Assembly: GCF_002160755.1 (NCBI RefSeq)
Contig: NZ_NFLE01000041.1
Coordinates: forward strand, 1 to 37,088
Length of the DNA: 37,088 nt
Reading direction: 5' to 3'
Source: Lachnoclostridium sp. An14
Lineage (GTDB): Bacteria; Bacillota; Clostridia; Lachnospirales; Lachnospiraceae
Numbering within the stretch: position 1 is the first letter of the stretch; every line of letters starts with the position of its first letter. Under the pieces are notes generated by a model, which ran no database searches, was not told the origin of the DNA, and worked only from the letters and a program-made list of their open reading frames with translations. Shown piece after piece: positions 26,454 through 33,958 of this stretch. Both the position numbers and the translations under genes were made by a program.

Positions 26454-27434
26454 ATGGAAGAAACCAAAACAGAATTGCAGATGATTAAAATGTCGGAGAT
26501 ACAGTCGCAAGAAGTTTCTTGGCTGTGGTTTCCGTTTATTCCATATGGGAAGCTGACAATCGTTCAAGGCGATCCGGGAGACGGTAAGACAACACTTGTA
26601 CTCAATATAGCGGCAAAGCTGTCAACGGGCGAAGGACTGGACAGTGAAATGAAGCTGACAGAACCGCTGAATGTGATTTATCAGACAGCGGAGGACGGGC
26701 TTGCCGATACCGTAAAGCCCCGTCTGGAATTGGCGGGAGCAGACTGTGAAAACATTTCCGTCATTGATGAAAGCATAAAATCACTTTCTATGATAGATGA
26801 ACGATTAGAAGAAGCAATGATAAGGACAAAGGCTAAAATGCTTATTTTAGACCCGATACAAGCCTACTTGGGCGGCGGTATGGATATGAACCGGGCAAAT
26901 GAAGCAAGGGATATGACAAAGAAACTGGCGGCTCTGGCAGAGAAATATCAATGTGCTATTGTGCTTGTCGGTCATATGAACAAAGCGGCAGGAAATAAGG
27001 CGGCGTATCGTGGTATGGGTTCCATTGATTTCTTTGCAGTCGCAAGGAGCGTCCTGTTGGTCGGCAGAGTGGAGGGCGAAGCCAATATAAGAGCGCTTGT
27101 CCAGATAAAAAATAATCTGGCGGCGTTCGGACACCCGAAAGCCTTTGAACTTTCAGAGGGCGGTTTTCAGTGGCTTGGAGATTATGACATTACGGCTGAT
27201 GAAGTCTTGGGCGGTATCGCTCCAAAAGCAAATAAAATGGAGCAGGCGAAACGCTTGCTCCGGGAACTGGCGGAAACGAATAACGCCATGCAAAGCAACG
27301 AAATTGTTAATCTGGCGGACGAACAGGGTATATCGAAACGGACATTAGAAAATGCAAAGAAAGAGTTAGGTGTCCGGGCGAAACGGATAAATAATTCATG
27401 GTATTGGGAACTGGATAATATCAGACCGGAGTAG
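26454..27434 (+). CDS. RepA-like RecA-fold ATPase
   Basis: This 326-residue RecA-superfamily ATPase has Walker A GDPGDGKTT (39-47), Walker B MLILDP with Asp133 and a VLVGHMNKAAG sensor segment, then GSIDFFAVARSVLLVGR. It ends in a winged-helix-like region (SNEIVNLADEQGISKRTLENAKKELGVRAKR). It is the counterpart of the unit A ATPase and probably helps replicate the excised element. I place the start at the ATG at 26454, preceded by GGAGGG; a longer frame from GTG 26358 would run through the terminator hairpin and has no ribosome binding site. Confidence 0.8.
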   Translation: MEETKTELQMIKMSEIQSQEVSWLWFPFIPYGKLTIVQGDPGDGKTTLVLNIAAKLSTGEGLDSEMKLTEPLNVIYQTAEDGLADTVKPRLELAGADCENISVIDESIKSLSMIDERLEEAMIRTKAKMLILDPIQAYLGGGMDMNRANEARDMTKKLAALAEKYQCAIVLVGHMNKAAGNKAAYRGMGSIDFFAVARSVLLVGRVEGEANIRALVQIKNNLAAFGHPKAFELSEGGFQWLGDYDITADEVLGGIAPKANKMEQAKRLLRELAETNNAMQSNEIVNLADEQGISKRTLENAKKELGVRAKRINNSWYWELDNIRPE

Positions 27435-27650
27435 GGAACAGCGCAACAATGCAGAGTATATGAAATTTGCGGACTTTGGACTTGTAAGGTTGCAAAAGAT
27501 ATAGACTTTGTATTGTTGCGGAGTTGAATGAAGCCGGATAAATGGCGGAAGCAAAGCGGCGGAAACAGCCGCTTCCGTCCGCAGGACGATAAGCTGTCCT
27601 GTGGACAGCTTGCCCCCGGCAGGGCGCAAAACCTGCTTGCAGGTCTGCAT
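27435..27650. repeat. Inverted-repeat region before oriT of unit B
   Basis: No gene is credible here. An imperfect 16-bp inverted repeat (CGCAACAATGCAGAGT near 27448 with ACTTTGTATTGTTGCG near 27504) is followed by AAGCTGTCC/GGACAGCTT (27591-27611, 3-base loop) and ACCTGC/GCAGGT (27631-27644). It takes the place of the iteron and hairpin cluster of unit A, but the sequences are unrelated. Confidence 0.55.
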
Positions 27651-27730
27651 TTTTGATAGGGAACCTGTCAAAAGTGCTTTTGCGTTACTTTCGACGAAAG
27701 TAACAAAGCTATGGCGGCTTAAACGCCGCC
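27650..27730 (+). other. Putative oriT of unit B
   Basis: The hairpin TTTTGATAGG/CCTGTCAAAA is followed by the perfect hairpin GTTACTTTC/GAAAGTAAC (27684-27704) and a GGCGGC/GCCGCC stem in front of the relaxase ribosome binding site. The order and 29 bases are the same as in unit A. It is therefore the best candidate for the transfer origin. Confidence 0.6.
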
Positions 27731-27758
27731 CCTGATTTGCTGAAAGGAGGATAAGACT

Positions 27759-29000
27759 ATCGAGAGGACAATCAGCGGTATGGTGGGAAAAGGCTCCCTC
27801 ACTCACAATAGCAGAGCGTTCAAGGCAAAGAATGTAAAGGAAGATTATACTCAATACAATATAGAATATTGCAACGAAAATATCAAGGCTGTTTATCACG
27901 AGTTATTTGATAAAGCCTTAGAGCGCTACAATGAAAAGCAGACACGAAATGACAGGAAGATAAATGATTATTATGAAAAGATACGGACATCAAAACAGGA
28001 AAAGTTATTTCATGAAGTCATATTTCAGATAGGCAACAAAGACGATATGAATGTGCAGAGTGAAAACGGGGAACTGGCAATGAAAATTTTAGATGAATTT
28101 ATGATAAATTTTCAGCAGAGAAATCCCAATCTTAAAGTGTTTTCCGCTCATCTCCATATGGACGAAGAAACGCCCCACTTACATATAGATTTTGTCCCGT
28201 TCGTATCTGAAAGTAAGAGGGGACTGGACACAAGGGTTTCCATGAAACAGGCGCTTGCTTCTATGGGATTTAAGGGCGGCACTAAGCAGGAAACAGAATG
28301 GAGCCAGTGGATAGCTTCGGAAAAACAGGAATTGGCAAAAGTTATGGAGCGTCATGGCGTCATCTGGAAGCAAAAAGGAACCCATAGAAAACATTTGAGC
28401 GTATTGGATTTTGAAAAGCGGGAACGAGAAAAGGAGGTGCAGATACTTACCTCCCAAAAAGAAGAAATCAGCCAGAGCATACAAGAGATACAGAAAACTG
28501 TTTCCAGTGAAACAAAAGACTTGAAACGGTTACAAGGGAAGAAACAGGAGATACAGCAGGAAATCATAAAGCTGTCCGCTGATAAAAAAGTAACAGAGAA
28601 GAATATTCACGTCATTCGTGAAAATCCGGCGTGGCAGTTGCCGGAACCGGCGGCTCTGACAACGGCAAAAATTTATCGGGATAAGAAAGCAATGCCCTTG
28701 TTAGAGAAAGTCAAAGAAGCACTGGTGGCGGCACTTGTTCGGAATGTCCAGTTGATAGAAGCGGCTGATAAATTGAAACAGCAGGTGGAGCGGCTTCAAA
28801 GAAATATCAATTATTTGGAGGGACGGGTAAAGCAGGAAGAAGAAAAAAATCTTTCGCTCTCAACAGATTTAACAGATTTTGAGCGTCTGAAAGCCGGGCT
28901 TGGAGAACAAGAGGTAAAAGCTGTCATTGAAGGTCAAAAAGCGGCAGAAATGTGCTTGACGGTTCCTAAACAATACAAAAAAACGGAGGTATCGCTATGA
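27759..29000 (+). CDS. MobV-family relaxase (Pre/Mob), possible AUC start
   Basis: This is the counterpart of the unit A relaxase. It has RTISGMVGKGSLTHNSR at the N-terminus and HLHMDEETPHLH (131-142), followed by a long coiled-coil C-terminus. The first ATG (27780) lies about 30 bases from the only good ribosome binding site, AAAGGAGG (27743-27750). An in-frame ATC at 27759 sits 8 bases from it, and from there the protein aligns exactly with the unit A relaxase, whose TTG occupies the same position. I therefore annotate from the ATC (413 residues), a rare start. If ATC is not used, the protein is 406 residues and lacks the conserved RTIS part of motif I. Confidence 0.85.
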   Translation: MERTISGMVGKGSLTHNSRAFKAKNVKEDYTQYNIEYCNENIKAVYHELFDKALERYNEKQTRNDRKINDYYEKIRTSKQEKLFHEVIFQIGNKDDMNVQSENGELAMKILDEFMINFQQRNPNLKVFSAHLHMDEETPHLHIDFVPFVSESKRGLDTRVSMKQALASMGFKGGTKQETEWSQWIASEKQELAKVMERHGVIWKQKGTHRKHLSVLDFEKREREKEVQILTSQKEEISQSIQEIQKTVSSETKDLKRLQGKKQEIQQEIIKLSADKKVTEKNIHVIRENPAWQLPEPAALTTAKIYRDKKAMPLLEKVKEALVAALVRNVQLIEAADKLKQQVERLQRNINYLEGRVKQEEEKNLSLSTDLTDFERLKAGLGEQEVKAVIEGQKAAEMCLTVPKQYKKTEVSL

Positions 29001-29302
29001 CAGACATGGAGAAAAAAGTCATGCTCCGGCTGTGTGCAAAGGTTATACAATATGCAGATTTTGAGACAGACCGGGAAGCGGAGCGGTTGGTAAACTGGGT
29101 TATACTTGACAATCAGCGGAAGCAGAATAACAATGAAATCCGTTCTCTAATGGCGGAATATAAAAAGGGGGAGCCGGAGCGGAGGGAAAGTATTAGAGAA
29201 ACCTTAGAGCGAGGGAAAGAAATTTGTGGCAGGAGGGACGAGTTGTATGAAAGCCAGCAGGAAGTAAAGCATAAGCTGTGGAAGTTGGAGCGTGAGATTT
29301 AA
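28997..29302 (+). CDS. Small charged helical protein of unknown function
   Basis: This 101-residue protein overlaps the relaxase gene by 4 bases (ATGA) and has GGAGGT at the right distance. It is rich in Glu, Lys and Arg and appears to be mostly coiled coil (RESIRETLERGKEICGRRDELYESQQEVKHKLWKLERE). I do not recognise a family. Coupling to the relaxase suggests an accessory role in transfer. Unit A has no counterpart; arsR follows its relaxase gene. Confidence 0.65.
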   Translation: MTDMEKKVMLRLCAKVIQYADFETDREAERLVNWVILDNQRKQNNNEIRSLMAEYKKGEPERRESIRETLERGKEICGRRDELYESQQEVKHKLWKLEREI

Positions 29303-29326
29303 TTTTTTCTTGATTACATATAGAAA

Positions 29327-29400
29327 CATGGCGCTAGCGCCATGATAGAGAGGGCGGACAACGAGATATTGGTTGTTTCGCCCTCTATGTTTTGACTGTC
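29327..29400. terminator. Palindrome and bidirectional terminator
   Basis: CATGGCGCT-AGCGCCATG (29327-29344) is a perfect 18-bp palindrome. A second hairpin pairs the segment from 29349 with 29376-29395 (AGAGGGCG/CGCCCTCT plus a GACAAC/GTTGTT extension) and is followed by ATGTTTTG. It would end the relaxase operon on the plus strand and also the minus-strand gene that faces it. Confidence 0.75.
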
Positions 29401-29426
29401 AAATGGAGGATTTACGGACAAAGAAA

Positions 29427-29723
29427 TTATTCTTCATGGTCTGTGTAGTTTCCTTGATAGACTTCAATCATTATTCGTGCGCCCAGACGGAATCCTTCAA
29501 GGAATGTCCCGGAAAGTTCAAGAGGAACCTCGTCAAGCTGCTCGTCCATGATGTCAATGAATTTTTCGTGTAGCGGCGGGTCAAGAGATTTTAGCTGTTC
29601 AATAAAATCTTCATAGTGTTGGTAGTGTGCTTGACGCATGGAACGATATTCCTCTGTTTTGAGATTGTATTGTTCGGCGGGATAAATCTCGCCGTCATAC
29701 AATCTTAGTAATATGCTTTTCAT
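29427..29723 (-). CDS. DUF6809-like small protein
   Basis: This 98-residue protein starts MKSILLRLYDGEIYPAEQY and ends with FLEGFRLGARIMIEVY. That start and end pattern is typical of the small DUF6809 proteins that are frequent in mobile elements of Clostridia; their function is unknown. It is mostly helical and acidic and has no catalytic motif. It has the ribosome binding site AAAGGAGAC. It is divergent from an XRE gene, with which it shares a two-operator intergenic region, so that regulator probably controls it. Confidence 0.65.
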   Translation of the reverse strand: MKSILLRLYDGEIYPAEQYNLKTEEYRSMRQAHYQHYEDFIEQLKSLDPPLHEKFIDIMDEQLDEVPLELSGTFLEGFRLGARIMIEVYQGNYTDHEE

Positions 29724-29755
29724 AATAGTGTCTCCTTTGCTAAAAAGTATTTGAA

Positions 29756-29827
29756 TGACACTTACTAAATGTCAACTTACTTTATAGTTTAGCATATAAT
29801 GAAAGAAATGACAATTAGTAAATGTCA
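29756..29827. promoter_or_regulatory. Two 19-bp operators in a divergent promoter
   Basis: TGACACTTACTAAATGTCA (29756-29774) and TGACAATTAGTAAATGTCA (29809-29827) are matching near-palindromes 53 bp apart (center to center). A TATAAT (29795-29800) between them suits the XRE gene on the plus strand. TTGACA read on the minus strand (29775-29770) overlaps the first operator and suits the DUF6809-like gene. Autoregulation plus control of the neighbour is the likely scheme. Confidence 0.75.
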
Positions 29828-29845
29828 AAAATGGGAGAGGACTTT

Positions 29846-30094
29846 ATGTATAAAAATAAGGCAGGGGACGGCGGCAATAATATTTGCGGACAGAGGATAA
29901 AGGAAATCAGAGAGAAGCTACCAGAAAAAACGTCACAAAGAAAGCTGGCGGATATGCTTCAAAGAGCAGGGTTGGATATTGATAAAAACGCTGTGCAGAG
30001 AATAGAGAGCGGCAAACGGTTTGTGACGGATATTGAGTTGAAAGTTATTGCGGAAGTTCTGGGAGTGAGTTATCAGGATTTGTTAGATAGTTAG
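29846..30094 (+). CDS. XRE-family transcriptional regulator
   Basis: This 82-residue protein consists almost entirely of a helix-turn-helix domain (CGQRIKEIREKLPEKTSQRKLADMLQRAGLDIDKNAVQRIESGKR). I place the start at the ATG at 29846, behind GGGAGAGGAC; an ATG at 29822 lies inside an operator and has no ribosome binding site. Two 19-bp palindromes in the divergent promoter are the likely binding sites. It may also influence the 401-codon gene that follows 72 bases later. Confidence 0.8.
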   Translation: MYKNKAGDGGNNICGQRIKEIREKLPEKTSQRKLADMLQRAGLDIDKNAVQRIESGKRFVTDIELKVIAEVLGVSYQDLLDS

Positions 30095-30166
30095 AGGATA
30101 GTGTGATATGATTGTGAGAGTTAAGTAAACACAAGTCAGAATTTAAAAACAAGGATTGAGGTAAGT

Positions 30167-31372
30167 ATGGATAATAAATGGTATTATAAAAATTTTAATA
30201 TGGTTGTCGAGTTAGATATTGCGGGTGAATTCATATATAATGGGATAAATGAGTTAAATAGAATGGAGATTATTACAAACGATGCCCCCACCTTTTTTTC
30301 GTTATATAATATTTCTGTCGGATTAGAAAGACTTCAAAAAATTGTACTTGTTTTGTGGAAATTGGAAGATACTTCCGATGAAGAAAAGTTTGAAAAAAGT
30401 CTTATTACACATAGTCATAGTTTATTAAGAGACGAGATAAAGAAATATGCAAAAAACTCAAAATATTCATGTTTAAATGAGAGAGAGAATGATTTTATAA
30501 CATTAATTCAAAAATTTTACAATACTGCAAGATATGAACGGTTTAATATTTATGGAAAAAATGATGATGAAATAAGTATTTTTAGTCAATATATAAACAA
30601 ATATGTAAAAGATGTTCAGAAGTGTATTGTTCAAAATGGTATAATTTTGACATATGAGGTTAAGGAGTTTATTGGAAGAGTTGTAGGAAGTATCTCTCAT
30701 AAATATTACAAGTTAATTGAGGAAGGAAGCAATAAAAATAATACCTTTACTTATGAACTTAGGAGTGGGTCAAAAGCTCAAAAGATATTTCTTCCAGAAT
30801 ACAAAAAAAAATCATTAATGGAAGGTAAATTGAAAGAAAGGATTGCATTTAAGGAAATTTTTGTGTATATAAGGAATTCAAAAGATAAATCAGCTTTTTT
30901 TAAGTTTCTAAATGAGATTAAGCCATTAGAATTTGATCCTGCACTGATAATAGATTATCTGAAAGAACTATCAGAAGGAAATATTTCTCAAAAGTTGATA
31001 GATGATGTTGAGTGGCTCTATGATGAAAATGGATATGATTTTGAACGTGCTAAATATGTGGATTTGATAGGGGATACTGGTGTTCGATTTGATTATCCAG
31101 ATATTGAGGCTTGTAACAATATCTTGTTTAGAGTAATTGAAGAAAAGAAAGTAAATGATGATATAATAGATTGTCTTGACGAACATATGCATTATATTGA
31201 AGATGATGAAATTATAGAAGTTTTAAACGGCGTTAAAGAAAGTTTTCAAGAATATAAAGATGGAAAATGTGATTTCAATAACTTGTTAAAGCAAGTAAAA
31301 GAATATTATGGTGAGTATCAGAACTTTTTAATAAATGAGGTTGATGAAACTGGCAGCAAATGCAACATGTAA
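30167..31372 (+). CDS. Unknown 401-residue protein, AT-rich cargo
   Basis: I do not recognise this protein. It is acidic, rich in Ile, Lys, Asn and Tyr, with no signal peptide or membrane segment. Base composition is far more AT-rich than in the backbone genes, which points to a separate origin. The first half contains THSHSLLRDEI and, some 40 residues later, FYNTARYERFN, the sort of helical segments seen in HEPN-like proteins. No RX4-6H motif is clear, so this is only a suggestion. The second half is acidic and helical. The ATG follows GAGGTAAGT. It stands alone at the right end of unit B next to an XRE regulator, a common place for defence or stress cargo. Confidence 0.7.
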   Translation: MDNKWYYKNFNMVVELDIAGEFIYNGINELNRMEIITNDAPTFFSLYNISVGLERLQKIVLVLWKLEDTSDEEKFEKSLITHSHSLLRDEIKKYAKNSKYSCLNERENDFITLIQKFYNTARYERFNIYGKNDDEISIFSQYINKYVKDVQKCIVQNGIILTYEVKEFIGRVVGSISHKYYKLIEEGSNKNNTFTYELRSGSKAQKIFLPEYKKKSLMEGKLKERIAFKEIFVYIRNSKDKSAFFKFLNEIKPLEFDPALIIDYLKELSEGNISQKLIDDVEWLYDENGYDFERAKYVDLIGDTGVRFDYPDIEACNNILFRVIEEKKVNDDIIDCLDEHMHYIEDDEIIEVLNGVKESFQEYKDGKCDFNNLLKQVKEYYGEYQNFLINEVDETGSKCNM

Positions 31373-31961
31373 TTGTTTTTGGATTAAATGTCTACCATAC
31401 TATGTTACGGTTTAGGAGGTTTAAGAGTCGCATTTTAAAAGGCTCTGCAATATAAAAAAAGCAAATAGACTATAAACTATGTCTTTAAGCTAAAAATTGT
31501 GTTCTGTTACGTGACAGGAACTATTTTAATACTTATATTGGAAAGGCATTTAAAGGGGAGTGTGGTACAACTGGTTGGCTCTATTTTGGCTCTAAAAATT
31601 TTGACTGGCACAAATACAAGAGCAATTTTTGAAGAATATAGATAATAAATCCCATAAAAATCAGAAAAAAGTAGCCAGTTCAAGCTATCCGCCGAGGAGT
31701 TTGAATAGTACCAGCTGAGCCGCAAAGCATTTAAAATCAAGGGCCGAGCGGCTCTTTCCTTTCTAAATTGCATTTTCATTGCATTTCTCCCTTTCACATC
31801 CCTACGTGATTTTTGAAGATTTTTGCGCTTGATTTTCCCTAAAAGTCAATGTGCATTCTCCCCTCACATCTGTTAAAATACACCTATCAAGCAACACAGC
31901 CACAATGATCAAAAATCCAACGCCCTCAACCCATAATCCCAAGAAACGGAGGAATCGCCCA
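31373..31961. other. Non-coding junction stretch
   Basis: I see no gene here. It holds the TTGGCTCT double repeat (31575-31593) that probably marks the right end of unit B, and an inverted repeat GAGCCGC/GCGGCTC in the interval 31710-31775. A promoter for the following gene is not obvious. Confidence 0.5.
31575..31593 (+). repeat. Putative right attachment site of unit B
   Basis: TTGGCTCT-ATT-TTGGCTCT matches 23446-23464 in 18 of 19 positions and is followed by TAAA and an AT stretch, as at the left site. The 11-bp period is the same as in the TGATACT sites. Confidence 0.5.
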
Positions 31962-32366
31962 TTGAAACCAGTAACCTTTGAAGAATATCTGAAGACCCCC
32001 AAAAGCCTCGATTTTGACACCGCGCGGAACCTGCACAGGGAAATTATAGGAGAATTAGGCGCAGACCCAGACGCGTTAGAATTATACGAGGAACTGCTGG
32101 CGGCATCCGTAAAATACGCCGGATTCCGCGCCAGATGGCTGCTTTTAAGCTGGGAAGAAAAGGCGGAACAGGACGCCAGCCGCACCGCCAGCCATGACGC
32201 TCTGATTGTAAAATGTAACCAGCTGGCACGGTATCTGAAAATGCAGGGCAAAGAGACCGGCTGGCGGGACGTCTTAGGTTACGAAGAAAATGACCGCTAT
32301 AATAGGAAACGGCTGGGAGACTTCGGCTGTTTCCTGGCTTTTGTGAACGGAATTAACGGGAGATGA
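31962..32366 (+). CDS. 134-residue protein of unknown function, copy 1
   Basis: The protein is helical and charged, with a conserved-looking core (KYAGFRARWLLLSWEEKAEQD) and C-terminal GYEENDRYNRKRLGDFGCFLAFVNGING. I recognise it only as a type of small hypothetical protein found in Clostridia. The start is TTG behind CGGAGGAATCGCCCA. Alignment with the copy at 36444 fixes this start, because identity begins in the shared ribosome binding site; the frame can be opened further upstream but without support. The two copies are about 90 % identical in DNA and protein and have the same length. GC content is much higher than in the AT-rich genes between them. Confidence 0.7.
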   Translation: MKPVTFEEYLKTPKSLDFDTARNLHREIIGELGADPDALELYEELLAASVKYAGFRARWLLLSWEEKAEQDASRTASHDALIVKCNQLARYLKMQGKETGWRDVLGYEENDRYNRKRLGDFGCFLAFVNGINGR

Positions 32367-32667
32367 AAATAGCCGGAAAATAGCCGGATTTGTTATTTGA
32401 TTTCACAAGATTATAGTAAAACTTAAGGGTTTATGGTAGAATAATTAAAACAAGAATGTTGGGGCGGATAACATTGAATACAGAAGGTGAAGGGATGGCG
32501 AAATCTACTATAAAAGTTACTATTTAGAAACTGAGGAAAATTGTTACAGAAGTTGAACACTATAAATAACGTATCAATTTAAGGATGAAAATAGAAGTTA
32601 TATCTGAAAAGCAGTTTATTACTGATTAAAAAGGAATTTTCAGATAAATGTTTAATATGGAGATGAA
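32367..32667. other. Intergenic stretch without recognised genes
   Basis: These 301 AT-rich bases have only short broken frames. Short peptides opened by ATG at 32494 and 32585 end quickly, so this may be gene debris. No promoter or structure is convincing. Confidence 0.5.
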
Positions 32668-33065
32668 ATGGTGGAATATAAAATTGATGATAAAGGATTG
32701 AATGCGAACGCTTTTATTTGTTTTGTTAAACGCGTTTGGCCGGGAAATTATGATTATGAAAAAACACAGGATGCATTAGTGAAAACGATGAATATAACTG
32801 CTTATGAGAATGGCGAGCTTGTAGGATGTTTGCGTCTCCTTTCTGATGGTATTATTTTGGGACGATTACAGAGTTGCTTGTTTTACCAGAATTTCAAAAG
32901 AAGGGGATAGGAAGTAGATTGCGTGGTTTGGCTAGAGAAAATACGCCTACAATGTTATATTTTGGCGCACAGCCAGGTGTGGAACCATTTTATGAAAAGA
33001 ATGGATGTAAGAAAAGCTTGCAATCTTATATAATTGAAAAAAGTAGTAAAGAAAATAAAAAATAA
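32668..33065 (+). pseudogene. GNAT acetyltransferase broken by a frameshift
   Basis: The first frame gives an N-terminal GNAT half ending in ENGELVGCLRLLSDG. The frame that continues the protein (FGTITELLVLPEFQKKGIGSRLRGLA, then GVEPFYEKNGCKK) lies one base out of register. The shift maps to about 32841-32852, where loss of one base near GGTATTATTTTGGG would explain it. The acetyl-CoA motif QKKGIG is in the second half, so neither piece alone should work. The start has GGAGATGAA. A sequencing error is possible. Confidence 0.75.
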
Positions 33066-33094
33066 ATTTGGAGAATAGATAATATCTTCTGATA

Positions 33095-33958
33095 TTGTCA
33101 CAAAAGAAAAAGACAAAAATGAAAGAGCGATTTACACAGGGAACAATTATTGAAAATATGCGTTCAGGGAAGTATCCGGGAATCAGGTGCAAGGGTATAG
33201 TAATATCTGCAAGGTGTGACTTGGCGCAGAATAAAATAAAATATTTTCATTGCTTAATGGCATTACCTTTGGAAGACTGGTTTTTTGAAGTTTTATTTAA
33301 TGACATTCTTGAAGAGAAAAAGAAGGAATTATTTGGGAAAATAAAGCGCTATGCAGAAGAAAATAATTTAGATTTTGACAGTCTTATTAATATGGGAATA
33401 GATAAAGTGGAATATATTCTGACTCAATGTGTTGGTGATAATAAAAAAGTAAGTAAAGACATTAGTATTTGGATTTCTACTTGGAAAACAATTGAAGAAC
33501 TTTCCTCCGAAAAGAAAGACAGAAACCATAAAAATGCTTATTTAAGGAATAATGCAGAAAAATTGGTAAAAAGCAAAATGCTTCATTTATATAATAGCGT
33601 TTATCCTAAGTTTGCATTTGTTCCAGTTAAAGCATATAGTTGTAACTCATCATCTGTAGAGGGATTAGTTATTGATTTGCAGGATATAAAACAAATTGAT
33701 ATGAATGTAAAAAATGATATTCTTGATTATAAGTATGATTTTACTACTTATCAAGGAGATAGAAAGGAAGAAATTAACAAATTATTCTTTTTCGAGAATG
33801 AAAGTGATTTCGTAATGGCAGATGATATAATTACATCTCCTTGGATAGAATATATTTTACAATTATTTGCACATTCGTTTATTAGAATTGGCGTTGATAA
33901 TGCATTTGATTACGAGATTAGAGAATATTGTAATAGAATTATGGAGGCAAATACATGA
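33095..33958 (+). CDS. Unknown 287-residue protein coupled to a helicase
   Basis: I do not recognise a named family. The N-terminal part contains GIRCKGIVISARCDLAQNK, a pattern of the type S-X2-CDLAQ that I associate with uncharacterised proteins encoded next to ATPases. The rest is helical, and an SPWIEYILQLFAHSFIRIGVD segment lies near the end. No transmembrane segment or signal peptide. The start is uncertain: TTG at 33095 or ATG at 33119, neither with a strong ribosome binding site (GGAG at 33070 is about 20 bases away). The helicase gene overlaps its stop by 4 bases, so they form one functional unit. The sequence is very AT-rich. Confidence 0.72.
   Translation: MSQKKKTKMKERFTQGTIIENMRSGKYPGIRCKGIVISARCDLAQNKIKYFHCLMALPLEDWFFEVLFNDILEEKKKELFGKIKRYAEENNLDFDSLINMGIDKVEYILTQCVGDNKKVSKDISIWISTWKTIEELSSEKKDRNHKNAYLRNNAEKLVKSKMLHLYNSVYPKFAFVPVKAYSCNSSSVEGLVIDLQDIKQIDMNVKNDILDYKYDFTTYQGDRKEEINKLFFFENESDFVMADDIITSPWIEYILQLFAHSFIRIGVDNAFDYEIREYCNRIMEANT

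Larger units (their letters stand above)
23446..31593. mobile_element. Unit B: second integrative mobilizable element
   Basis: The unit is bounded by the TTGGCTCT double repeats. It repeats the backbone of unit A in the same order: XRE repressor (minus), excisionase, integrase, MobC-like, RepA-like ATPase, oriT-like region, MobV relaxase. GC content is visibly lower than in unit A, and proteins are clearly diverged, so this is a related but separate element, not a recent copy. Cargo is an acetyltransferase at the left, and a DUF6809-like gene, an XRE gene and an unknown 401-residue protein at the right. End points are inferred. Confidence 0.55.
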
